Origin: HXMU1420-13 sp965601825 | Lineage (GTDB): Bacteria > Bacteroidota > Rhodothermia > Balneolales > Balneolaceae | Reading direction: 5' to 3' | Assembly (NCBI GenBank): GCA_965601825.1 | Contig: OZ271839.1 | Location: 2,356,001-2,420,000, forward strand | DNA: 64,000 nt | In this document: piece after piece, positions 50,791 through 58,507 of the stretch | Layout of the letters: each line of letters opens with the position of its first letter | Position numbering within the stretch: the first letter of the stretch is position 1 | Notes under the pieces: generated by a model | What the model was told of the DNA's origin: nothing | Seen by the model: the letters and a program-made list of their open reading frames with translations, nothing else | The model's database searches: none | Translations under genes and position numbers: made by a program

Positions 50791-51391
50791 GTGTAAAGTG
50801 TTTAATACTTATGAATAAAAAATTGGAATCAATGCCCGGATTTTCACGACCAGTTTGAGCATTTGATATATGATGAAAACGATACCCTAAAGATATGAAA
50901 GTATTCTCTAGAATTGCTTTTTTAATACCAAAAGTAAAATCAAAAGTGTAATTCAATCTGCGACCTTTGTCGGTCGGAAAAGTTTTGTTCATGTACATAA
51001 TCCCACCGGTAACACTCCCATAAAAATCTGCTGTTTTTCTCGGTAATAGATATTTATAACCTAAAGGAGAAATACCAAATCCAGTTGCAATATCCGGGAT
51101 ATTGGCATTATCTCTTTTTGGATACTCGTATTCTGTAAATGGAATAATTCCTCGTGTAACATAGATTTCAGCTTCATTAGCTAATACTTTTATTCTTTTC
51201 CCAAAACCAATGTAACTATAGTAAGTTTTTGTTGAAGGAGTTTTACCAAATAGAATGATAGAATTAGGTGAGTAACCGGTAATTAAATGAACAAATCTTT
51301 TGTTTGTTGATCCATCAATCTGCGCGTTGATTGATGGCTGAATACAAGTGAGAAGAAGTGCGACTAAGAATACTGATTTAAACTTCATCAA
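50780..51391 (-). CDS. PagL-like acyloxyacyl hydrolase (lipid A 3-O-deacylase)
   Basis: A 203-residue outer-membrane beta-barrel with a signal peptide (MMKFKSVFLVALLLTCIQPS). The C-terminal block LGYRFHHISNAQTGRENPG contains the His-Ser pair and the Asn typical of the PagL active site, followed by DSNFLFISIKHF, the last barrel strand. It removes a 3-O acyl chain from lipid A. Its presence implies a lipopolysaccharide outer membrane. It overlaps the cyclophilin gene. Confidence 0.85.
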   Translation of the reverse strand: MMKFKSVFLVALLLTCIQPSINAQIDGSTNKRFVHLITGYSPNSIILFGKTPSTKTYYSYIGFGKRIKVLANEAEIYVTRGIIPFTEYEYPKRDNANIPDIATGFGISPLGYKYLLPRKTADFYGSVTGGIMYMNKTFPTDKGRRLNYTFDFTFGIKKAILENTFISLGYRFHHISNAQTGRENPGIDSNFLFISIKHFTHVD

Positions 51392-51398
51392 CTGTAAT

Positions 51399-51734
51399 TC
51401 AAGAATCTTGTTTTGTTAATCGATTCTTTAATGAAGGATAAGCTGATAGAACCCAAATCAATAACCAGGCTGTGGATAGGTAGTAATTTTCAGAGTAAAC
51501 CAAAAAACAAATACTCAAGAAATAAATGATATGATAGAATGTATCGGGTACTCGTGTTTTATTTGCTTTGTTCTTGAAAAAATTTGACGAAAGGAATAAA
51601 ACTTTTGAGATAAGTAGCAGGGCAGTATAAATCCACAAAACAATAACTAAAACGCTGTTTAAAGTTATTGAGTAGGAGATGATTGCAATTAAAACTAATA
51701 CGTCGAGGAGAGCGTCTTTTATCCAGTTTGGCAT
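51399..51734 (-). CDS. small membrane protein, unknown family
   Basis: A 111-residue protein with three hydrophobic helices (about 10-28, 29-48 and 68-98). It starts with ATG at 51734, ends 8 bp before the PagL-like start, and lies 3 bp after the cold-shock gene. No family is recognised. The gene order implies co-transcription with cspA-like and PagL-like genes. Confidence 0.65.
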   Translation of the reverse strand: MPNWIKDALLDVLVLIAIISYSITLNSVLVIVLWIYTALLLISKVLFLSSNFFKNKANKTRVPDTFYHIIYFLSICFLVYSENYYLSTAWLLIWVLSAYPSLKNRLTKQDS

Positions 51735-51737
51735 TAA

Positions 51738-51980
51738 TTAGAAAACATCAGAATCTTCGTTAGAGTCACCCTCTAACAATGTTACATCTCTAGCCAACAA
51801 TCCCTTATCACCTGTATCAAGAACAAATTCTACTTTCTCACCTCGTTTCAATTTCTTGAAACCATCAGAATTTATCTCGCTGTAGTGAACAAATATCTCT
51901 TCTTCTGTATCAGAATTGATAAACCCATAACCTTTAATGTTATGGAACCACTTAACAGTACCAACTTTTTTCGACGACAT
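51738..51980 (-). CDS. cold-shock domain protein
   Basis: An 80-residue CspA-type protein. RNA-binding motifs are VKWFHNIKGYGFI and EIFVHYSEI, close to the usual KGFGFI and VFVH. It binds single-stranded RNA or DNA and acts as a chaperone at low temperature. The acidic tail (GDSNEDSDVF) is longer than in E. coli CspA. It heads a minus-strand group ending with the potassium channel. Confidence 0.93.
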   Translation of the reverse strand: MSSKKVGTVKWFHNIKGYGFINSDTEEEIFVHYSEINSDGFKKLKRGEKVEFVLDTGDKGLLARDVTLLEGDSNEDSDVF

Positions 51981-52073
51981 AATTACTACTATTTCTGACC
52001 CGTAAATAAACCAACTAAAATAAAGTGCTTATTTTAATTCAATTCAAGTGTTTGGGTGCAATTAGATCATATT

Positions 52074-52658
52074 TTATAGTATTTCTAATGATTCGACCCA
52101 CAATATCAATTTCTTGGTTGTTTCTTCTTGTGTTTGCAGCAATTCTGAGTTCCAATTGAAGCTATTATCAGATTCTACATTTACTAGTTTACCATTAATC
52201 CTGACGATACTTCCTGTGCGAAGCCAAATAATTTTGTCTTCCAGTTCAGCTGTTGAAGGTATTAGATGTAGAATTTCCATCTGTTCATACATCGCTTTTT
52301 CTGAAATTGGTGGTTTTGTAAAGTCTAACTCAAGATTTCTATTATTTACAGAGAATTGTATAAACTGAAGATTCCTTTCGTCAGACATTTCATCCCAACC
52401 TACAACAATATCAACAGGGGATAAGTCTTTTTTGTCTTCAAAAAAATATCTTTTATGGTGTAAGACCCTAAGTTCACCAGAATATTGTTTGATGGGTGTT
52501 AAGGTGTGACCTTTCAGATTGAAAGGTTTATCAAAAGCATTATAACTCAAGACGGGTTTGTCCGGTGTAAGTACACCCGGTCCATGTGTGATGGGATAAA
52601 TTGTCCATGCATAATAACCCGACATTGCTAATATACATACCAGTATATACTTCAGCAT
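52074..52658 (-). CDS. exported or anchored protein of unknown function
   Basis: A 194-residue protein with an N-terminal hydrophobic helix (residues 4-20, followed by ITHGPGVLTPDKPVLS). The rest looks like a compact, beta-rich domain with a conserved-looking GVLTPDKP near the start. No family is recognised. It is monocistronic, with a 72-bp gap to the next gene on the same strand. Confidence 0.65.
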   Translation of the reverse strand: MLKYILVCILAMSGYYAWTIYPITHGPGVLTPDKPVLSYNAFDKPFNLKGHTLTPIKQYSGELRVLHHKRYFFEDKKDLSPVDIVVGWDEMSDERNLQFIQFSVNNRNLELDFTKPPISEKAMYEQMEILHLIPSTAELEDKIIWLRTGSIVRINGKLVNVESDNSFNWNSELLQTQEETTKKLILWVESLEIL

Positions 52659-52730
52659 AGTCTACTCCTATTTTCTTATAAGGAGTTATCGACCTTAATA
52701 ACTGTTACATAAATTTTAGAAGAGATTTTA

Positions 52731-53219
52731 TTACGATTCTTCACTAAGAATCATGTAGAATTCCTCAAGATCTTCTACATAAAAATTATCAAGAGCTTTA
52801 TTACCATTAAGTGATATTACATCTTCAAGAGGTATGAGGATGTTTTTAGAGTAATTAAATCTCAATGTTCCATTGCGGAAATCGAGTGAGTGGAGATCAG
52901 AGAATGGTATTTCAATTCTATTTGTGCTCAAATAAGTATGAACTCCAGGGATCATACCACCATCAGAATCGATGAAATCAGCTAAATCTTTCTCATATTG
53001 CGTTTGCAATTCGAGATTTACTAAGGATCTTATTCTTTCATCTATCACCATGTAAATACTAGTTTCAGTAATACCTAGTTTCACTTCTTTGTAACGATCT
53101 GTAATTTCGAAGACAATATCTTCTTCGTTATTTGCGGCGAATAGATTTGTTGTAAGGATGAGTGTAGCAAGTATGAAAGAAATATTGAAGATTGTTTTTT
53201 TATTCATTGTTTTCATCAT
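52731..53219 (-). CDS. exported protein of unknown function
   Basis: A protein of about 160 residues with a Sec signal (KKTIFNISFILATLILTTNLFA). Three ATGs near 53207-53219 are possible starts; the one at 53219 is given, with a weak AGG upstream. The mature part shows alternating strands (EEDIVFEITDRYKEVKLG, TNRIEIPFSDL) and may be a small beta domain. No family is recognised. Confidence 0.65.
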   Translation of the reverse strand: MMKTMNKKTIFNISFILATLILTTNLFAANNEEDIVFEITDRYKEVKLGITETSIYMVIDERIRSLVNLELQTQYEKDLADFIDSDGGMIPGVHTYLSTNRIEIPFSDLHSLDFRNGTLRFNYSKNILIPLEDVISLNGNKALDNFYVEDLEEFYMILSEES

Positions 53220-53317
53220 ACCTAAGATTAGTGTTGTGACCCTGTGACGATTCAAATTTAAAATAGTTTCACACTTTTTAATAAAAATCGACAATTATTA
53301 GATTAATCCCTATTAAT

Positions 53318-53325
53318 TAACTTTG
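53318..53325 (+). promoter_or_regulatory. possible -7 promoter element (TAnnTTTG)
   Basis: TAACTTTG matches the Bacteroidota sigma-A -7 consensus exactly, 20 bp upstream of the receiver-kinase ATG. A matching TTTG element about 20 bp upstream was not clear, so this is only a candidate. Confidence 0.3.
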
Positions 53326-53345
53326 AGCCTTTAATGTTTTAATTG

Positions 53346-54494
53346 ATGAATCAGTTCCATATTGCTGAAAATAATTTTACAATTCTTATCGTCGATGATT
53401 CAGAATCAAGTGTACGGTTACTTTCATTTGTCTTAAGAGAGGCTGGATATAAGGTTTTAGTGGCCTTTAATGGTGGTGAAGCAAAAGAAATTGTTGAGCA
53501 GAGGAGTCCGGACCTTATATTGATGGACGTTTTAATGCCGGATATCTCCGGATATGAATTAACTTCTGAAATCCGGGAGAACTCAGAACTCGAAGAGATT
53601 CCAATTATTTTTATAACAGCTTTATCAGAGTTAGATGATAAGTTGAATGCATTTAAAGCAGGAGGGGTAGACCATATTTCAAAGCCATTTCAGAAAGATG
53701 AAGTATTGGCAAGAATAAAAACTCACCTTTATTTACAGCAATTAGTAAAAGAAAGAGATGCAAGAATTACGCAACTAAAAAATCAGGAAATTGAGTTAAG
53801 AGAACTGGATCAAAAAAAATCTGAATTACTGCGACTAGTTAGTCATGACATGTATAATCCATTATTAAGCATCAATGGGATTGCAGAAATGATAAATCAG
53901 TCTTCTGAAGCAAGTAGTGAAATAACAGAGCTAAATCAGCTTATTATTAATAGCTCACAAAAGTTAATTCTGCTAGTGGATAGATTATTGAATAATGAGG
54001 ATCAACTTCAATTAACTGAAACAATAAATATTGCACCTTCTAATCTAGACGATCTTTTTGAGAGAATCATAGCTATTAACAAGCCTAAATCTGTATTAAA
54101 AAACATTCGATTATTCAAAAATTTAGCTATAAAAAGTAGTGTTTACTTCATTGATGAAGTGAAGCTGGAGATCGCAATAAATAATCTTATTTCTAACTCT
54201 CTAAAATTCACTCCAAAAGGTGGAGAGATAAAAATTCTAGTTTCGGAAACGGATAGTAATTTAGAAATTCTTGTCGTTGATACAGGCATTGGAATTCCCG
54301 ATACAATGATAGATTTTATCTTTACGGATCCTACAAAAACGAAGCAGACAGGAACTGATGGAGAAATTGGAAGAGGGTTGGGACTTGATGTTGTACAAGA
54401 TTATATTCACCTCCATAATGGAACGATAAAAGTAAACTCTAAGGAGAATCAAGGGACCGAATTTATTATTCAAATTCCTTTAGGTGAGAAGTAA
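53346..54494 (+). CDS. receiver domain-histidine kinase
   Basis: A 382-residue soluble protein with an N-terminal receiver (phosphoacceptor Asp in LILMDVLMPDISGYELT), a helical linker and a HisKA kinase with SHDMYNPLLSINGIAEM and the ATP lid VDTGIGIPDTMIDF plus GEIGRGLGLDVV. The ATG at 53346 is preferred to an in-frame TTG one codon earlier. It is followed 8 bp later by a receiver-GAF protein, which is its likely phosphorelay partner. Confidence 0.9.
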   Translation: MNQFHIAENNFTILIVDDSESSVRLLSFVLREAGYKVLVAFNGGEAKEIVEQRSPDLILMDVLMPDISGYELTSEIRENSELEEIPIIFITALSELDDKLNAFKAGGVDHISKPFQKDEVLARIKTHLYLQQLVKERDARITQLKNQEIELRELDQKKSELLRLVSHDMYNPLLSINGIAEMINQSSEASSEITELNQLIINSSQKLILLVDRLLNNEDQLQLTETINIAPSNLDDLFERIIAINKPKSVLKNIRLFKNLAIKSSVYFIDEVKLEIAINNLISNSLKFTPKGGEIKILVSETDSNLEILVVDTGIGIPDTMIDFIFTDPTKTKQTGTDGEIGRGLGLDVVQDYIHLHNGTIKVNSKENQGTEFIIQIPLGEK

Positions 54495-54502
54495 GACTAG
54501 TT

Positions 54503-55426
54503 ATGAAGTATAAAATTCTTGTTATAGATGATGATGAACCAATTCATTATCTAATTAAAAATCTGTTAGGGAAAGAGTATGTGCTGCATCATGCCAGAGA
54601 CTCTCAAGAAGCCATAGATCAGCTTAGTAAACATGAAATCAATCTAATTCTCTCTGATATTCATATGCCGGGACTAAGTGGGCTACAGCTTTTAGAGTCC
54701 ATTAAATCAGACAAGGACAAAAGAAAGATTCCTGTTTTGATTATGACAAGTCTACCAACGGTTGAAAAAGAAAGGCTGGCGTTGGATTTGGGTGCTTCAG
54801 ATTTTATAAAAAAGGATTTACTTACATCCGATAAAAATAAAATTCTTGAACTGGTTCGAATGAAGCTGGTTACCAATGTTGTAATTGATGAGCTCTCACT
54901 TAATTTAGAAGAAAGCAAGAATAAACTAGTTATGAGCTTGATGGACAGTGCGTTACTAGGTTTATTTAATGATACCGTTGATGTCCTTTGCTCGGAACTT
55001 AGAGCACTTCTTGGAGCTGAATTTGTAGGAATGTGGGTGCTGGGTGATGAAAGCTCGAAGTTAGTAACTAAAAAAGGTAGTCTAGATTTTGGATCTGATA
55101 AATTAGAGATAAGTGGCGAAGCTGGACTAAAAAAGCTTAAATCTGTAAAAGAATCATACTTCACGAATCATAGCTTCAGTGAAGATGATTCATTCTTTAA
55201 AGATGTATCATCAGATGCTAAACTCGCAGCAGAGGTCGTTATTCCGATTTTTTCCGTTACTGAGCAAGGGATGTTACAAAGTGAATTGAAAGTCCCGGAT
55301 GATTCAAAATTATTTGGTGTAATTATTATTAAACGTTCCGGGCTTTTTTCACGTATGGAGTTTGAGTTAACCTCAAAATTAGTCACTCAAGCCGGAACCA
55401 TACTCTGGAGATTATACAGAAGTTGA
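54503..55426 (+). CDS. receiver domain protein with C-terminal GAF-like domain
   Basis: A 307-residue response regulator without a DNA-binding domain. The receiver spans residues 1-125 (DDDEPIHYLIK; Asp in LILSDIHMPGLSG). A helical linker (about 135-160) leads to a GAF-like sensing domain (GMWVLGDESSKL and ELKVPDDSKLFGVIIIKRSG). Output is probably by protein interaction. It follows the receiver-kinase gene (8-bp gap) and precedes a DUF2752-like gene by 1 bp. Confidence 0.85.
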   Translation: MKYKILVIDDDEPIHYLIKNLLGKEYVLHHARDSQEAIDQLSKHEINLILSDIHMPGLSGLQLLESIKSDKDKRKIPVLIMTSLPTVEKERLALDLGASDFIKKDLLTSDKNKILELVRMKLVTNVVIDELSLNLEESKNKLVMSLMDSALLGLFNDTVDVLCSELRALLGAEFVGMWVLGDESSKLVTKKGSLDFGSDKLEISGEAGLKKLKSVKESYFTNHSFSEDDSFFKDVSSDAKLAAEVVIPIFSVTEQGMLQSELKVPDDSKLFGVIIIKRSGLFSRMEFELTSKLVTQAGTILWRLYRS

Positions 55427-55427
55427 T

Positions 55428-55736
55428 ATGAAATTTATTCGAACGCATTTAGAATGGGTTGTTTTTCTTGGTGGACTTATTCTATTAGCAAATATGGAAA
55501 CACCAAATTCAGGTCATTCATTATGTTTGTTTGAATGGGCAGGATTTGAATTTTGCCTTGGGGACGGCTTAGGGCATTCTATAGCGTATTTGTTTCAAGG
55601 CAATATTAATTCTTCATTAGAGTCGAACTTTATGGGACCAATTGCCGTAATCGTGCTGTCCTTTAGGATTCTAATTATTTGGAAAAACATTTTAAATACA
55701 TACTTAGATCAAAAATTGGGTACAAATCATGTCTAA
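55428..55736 (+). CDS. DUF2752-like membrane protein
   Basis: A 102-residue protein with hydrophobic helices at about 10-22 and 68-85. The middle FEFCLGDGLGHSIAYLFQGN resembles the DUF2752 core, although the CPxCG motif is only partly kept. It overlaps the TM2-domain gene by 8 bp; such pairs are common in Bacteroidota. The function is unknown, and its co-transcription with two signalling genes is noteworthy. Confidence 0.7.
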   Translation: MKFIRTHLEWVVFLGGLILLANMETPNSGHSLCLFEWAGFEFCLGDGLGHSIAYLFQGNINSSLESNFMGPIAVIVLSFRILIIWKNILNTYLDQKLGTNHV

Positions 55737-56070
55737 TATCATCCACGTTATCCCAGAAGCTACAGGTGACGAAGCTTTATACCTTAGTAAATTAACTCAA
55801 GGCATGGATCAGGAGCACCTAACCAGGTTTTCCCATGCATACAGGGCGCGACGAAAAGATCCACAAACCATATTATTAACGTGTTTGCTCGGCTTTTTTA
55901 GTCTTGCTGGTATACACCGTTTCTTACTTAACCAAATAGGTATGGGAATTCTATACCTACTAACAGGTGGTTTATGCCTTATTGGTACAATAGTTGATTT
56001 GGTTAATTATAAAGAACTTGCCTTCCAGTATAACCGAGAAGTTGCGAAAGAACTAAGAGAATTGATCTAA
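55729..56070 (+). CDS. TM2-domain protein
   Basis: A 113-residue protein with a TM2 domain: ILLTCLLGFFSLAGIHRFLL is the first helix with the G-x-HRF turn, and GILYLLTGGLCLIGTIVDLV is the second. The N-terminus is polar. The function of bacterial TM2 proteins is unknown. It is the last gene of the receiver-kinase operon, and its stop abuts the convergent DUF5777 gene. Confidence 0.85.
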   Translation: MSNIIHVIPEATGDEALYLSKLTQGMDQEHLTRFSHAYRARRKDPQTILLTCLLGFFSLAGIHRFLLNQIGMGILYLLTGGLCLIGTIVDLVNYKELAFQYNREVAKELRELI

Positions 56071-56931
56071 TCAAAGTCCAAAGACTCTGTTTACATTAAA
56101 TCCTAGCCTGAAATCACTTTCAAAGAAATCAGTAGTTGTTCTAGCTATCAGATGTTGTTCTGTAAACCATTGACCTGACATAAAAAACATCTGGAATACG
56201 TGACCACCTGTTTCTATTTCATAACCTATTGCGAAGTGATTTACGGTTCCATCCGTTCGGTCACCTAAGACAGGCAAGTACTCAAATGTTAATGATTTTC
56301 TCTCATCGATTTTAAATCTTCCGCCTAAACCAAGGGCGAAATGAGTGTTTTCGGGGGTAATTCCCGGTTCCTCTATTAACACGGTATTAAAATGCGAGAT
56401 CATTGGAGCAACCTGAAGAACAATTTTATCATTGAATTTTCTTGCCAACATTATTGATCCTAAATAATTGAGTCGTTCATTGAAGGTAAAATCTTCAAGT
56501 CGTGTATTCTCTTGAGTGTTAATTCCAACATCACCTTTAATAGCAACCTCAACCGGAATTTTATCTGATTTCATTTGTCTCAAGAGAGTGTATTTAAATC
56601 GCAGATCAACATTGTCTTCAATACTAGTTCTTCCAATACCAATCGACAGTTTATCAGTTACTCCATAATCAAATCCTAATCGAACAGCTGCACCTTGATC
56701 AAGCCCCCAGAATTCTTCTAACCCGCTGCTTACCAGACCAAAATTATGCATTATCACGCTATTTAGATCGCCTTTTTGCAAATTCGTAACTGTACTCATA
56801 CCGGCGATTGATCCAATCAGGAAAAGCTCATCTACAGGTGCGTCTTTAACGGTTCTTTGACGTTGCATTTGAGCGAATATAGACGAAGATGTAATGCCCA
56901 GAAAAAGTACCCCTAAAATTAGTTTTTTCAT
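56071..56931 (-). CDS. DUF5777 family outer-membrane beta-barrel protein
   Basis: A 286-residue protein with a Sec signal ending IFAQ. Alternating amphipathic strands and the typical opening VDELFLIGSIAGMSTVTNL identify DUF5777. The last residues (FRLGFNVNRVFGL) form a closing strand. The family is usually encoded with periplasmic c-type cytochromes and YceI proteins, as is the case here; a role in binding or moving a reduced lipid or quinone is only speculation. Confidence 0.85.
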   Translation of the reverse strand: MKKLILGVLFLGITSSSIFAQMQRQRTVKDAPVDELFLIGSIAGMSTVTNLQKGDLNSVIMHNFGLVSSGLEEFWGLDQGAAVRLGFDYGVTDKLSIGIGRTSIEDNVDLRFKYTLLRQMKSDKIPVEVAIKGDVGINTQENTRLEDFTFNERLNYLGSIMLARKFNDKIVLQVAPMISHFNTVLIEEPGITPENTHFALGLGGRFKIDERKSLTFEYLPVLGDRTDGTVNHFAIGYEIETGGHVFQMFFMSGQWFTEQHLIARTTTDFFESDFRLGFNVNRVFGL

Positions 56932-57480
56932 TTATTCTCCTTCATATGGTGTAAGTAAAATTTCGATATCTATTTCCTGGTTTTCATCAACTTTTATAAT
57001 CAATAATCTAGGTGGCTTAATCTTGTAATCCTCTAGATTCAATATCCATGAAGCTTTTAGTAGGAGACCTTCATTGGTTTTTTGTAATGTGCCTTCGATT
57101 TCTACTTCTTTAGTTTCCCCATGAATTTTGAAGTCGCCTTTGGCGATAGCAAGTTGAGGTTCTGTATTCTCTGGGTCGAAAGGAGTAGTTAACGATCCAT
57201 AGAATTCTGCGAATGGGTATTCATCCGTTTCTAATGTTAATCTCATGTCTTTATCCCGTTTTCCATTTCCGGTATCAAGAGTTTCAAGATCAAGGTAGAA
57301 GTCGATAATCTTCTCCTCTAGATCAATTAAACCGACCAGACTTTGAGAACTGCCTTCGAAGTCGTGTAACGGGACTTTAGATAAGAAAACAGCTTCACCA
57401 TTTTCAGCATAAAAGCTTTGTGCAGTTGCAGTAGTACTTGTTAAAAGAACACCTAGAATCAATAATAATATTTGTCTCAT
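56932..57480 (-). CDS. YceI family periplasmic protein
   Basis: A 182-residue lipocalin-like protein with a signal peptide (MRQILLLILGVLLTSTTATA). YceI features are YAENGEAVFLSKVPLHDFEG, RLTLETDEYPFAEFYG and a terminal EIDIEILL strand. YceI proteins bind amphipathic isoprenoids such as polyprenyl quinones (family knowledge). It sits between a c-type cytochrome (2-bp gap) and the DUF5777 barrel (abutting). Confidence 0.9.
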   Translation of the reverse strand: MRQILLLILGVLLTSTTATAQSFYAENGEAVFLSKVPLHDFEGSSQSLVGLIDLEEKIIDFYLDLETLDTGNGKRDKDMRLTLETDEYPFAEFYGSLTTPFDPENTEPQLAIAKGDFKIHGETKEVEIEGTLQKTNEGLLLKASWILNLEDYKIKPPRLLIIKVDENQEIDIEILLTPYEGE

Positions 57481-57482
57481 AG

Positions 57483-57866
57483 TTAGTTATTTAGTGCGCC
57501 TTCTTGTATCCAGGCACGAATAGTTTGAATTTCATTACCAGTTAAAAATGGCCCGCCGGTTGGCATTCTGTTTCCGGATTGTGGACTAGGTTCAATTTTA
57601 TCAACAAGCCCACTGTTATCGGGATCACCAATAACGATTAAATTGGTACCATATTGACTTCCATTGCTGTTTATAAGTGATTGATAGTCAGTTAAATTAA
57701 AATTTCCGGAGGAATGGCATCCTACACAACCGTTGCTAATTAGGATTGGCTGTACATCAGCTGAAAAACTTACATTGGTTTGCTCAACACCGGTTACATC
57801 CTCTACATTACTTAAACACCCAGATATAGAAAATATCAGTATGGGTAAATAGATTTTTTTCATCAT
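57483..57866 (-). CDS. c-type cytochrome lipoprotein
   Basis: A 127-residue protein with a lipoprotein signal (IFSISGC) and one haem-binding CVGCH. The distal ligand is probably the Met in NRMPTGGPFL. The C-terminal IQTIRAWIQEGA helix is typical of small class I cytochromes. It is anchored in the periplasm and transfers single electrons, probably with the YceI and DUF5777 partners downstream. Confidence 0.9.
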   Translation of the reverse strand: MMKKIYLPILIFSISGCLSNVEDVTGVEQTNVSFSADVQPILISNGCVGCHSSGNFNLTDYQSLINSNGSQYGTNLIVIGDPDNSGLVDKIEPSPQSGNRMPTGGPFLTGNEIQTIRAWIQEGALNN

Positions 57867-57948
57867 ATTGTTGGCTTCGATTAACCCCTATTAAAATGAC
57901 TGTTTAGTATAAATAGTGTATTAATATTTAATAACGTTTAAATAAACT

Positions 57949-58497
57949 ATGATACCAAGAGAAAATTCTCTAAAACTTCTGAATCAATACATTAAAAATG
58001 ATGCTTTAATTCACCATTGTAAGATGGTTGCTACAGCAATGCAAGCTTATGCAACAAAATTAGGTAAAGTAGAAGATGTAATAGAAGAATGGTGGACAGC
58101 AGGTTTACTACATGATTTAGACTGGGAGATGTATCCTGATGAACATCCTAATAAGGCTATCAACGAGATATTTCCACAATTGGGTTATTCAAGTGAAGTA
58201 AGAGAGGCGATTAAATCTCATGCCCCTGAAAGAACCGGAAAAGAACCAGAAACAGAAATGGAGAGATATCTATTTGCTTGTGATGAACTATCCGGATTCA
58301 TGCATGCAGTTTCGTTAATGAGGCCAACAGCTTTCGAAGGAATGAAAGCAAAATCAGTTACAAAGAAATTAAAAACTGCAAATTTTGCAGCGAATGTCTC
58401 AAGAGATGATATATATAAAGGAGCGGAGCTAATTAACCGGGAACTAAATGAGCATATCATGTTTCTAATTGGAATTTTTCAGGAACAGATAAATTGA
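57949..58497 (+). CDS. HD-domain protein
   Basis: A 182-residue protein of the HD superfamily: His in HHCKMVATAM, the HD pair in LLHDLDWEMYPDEHPNKA, and the further ligand His in AIKSHAPERTG. The family hydrolyses phosphoesters of nucleotides; the substrate is unknown. There is no GYP-type c-di-GMP signature. It lies 10 bp before the SpoIIE phosphatase gene and may be co-transcribed. Confidence 0.85.
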   Translation: MIPRENSLKLLNQYIKNDALIHHCKMVATAMQAYATKLGKVEDVIEEWWTAGLLHDLDWEMYPDEHPNKAINEIFPQLGYSSEVREAIKSHAPERTGKEPETEMERYLFACDELSGFMHAVSLMRPTAFEGMKAKSVTKKLKTANFAANVSRDDIYKGAELINRELNEHIMFLIGIFQEQIN

Positions 58498-58507
58498 GCC
58501 ATTTATA

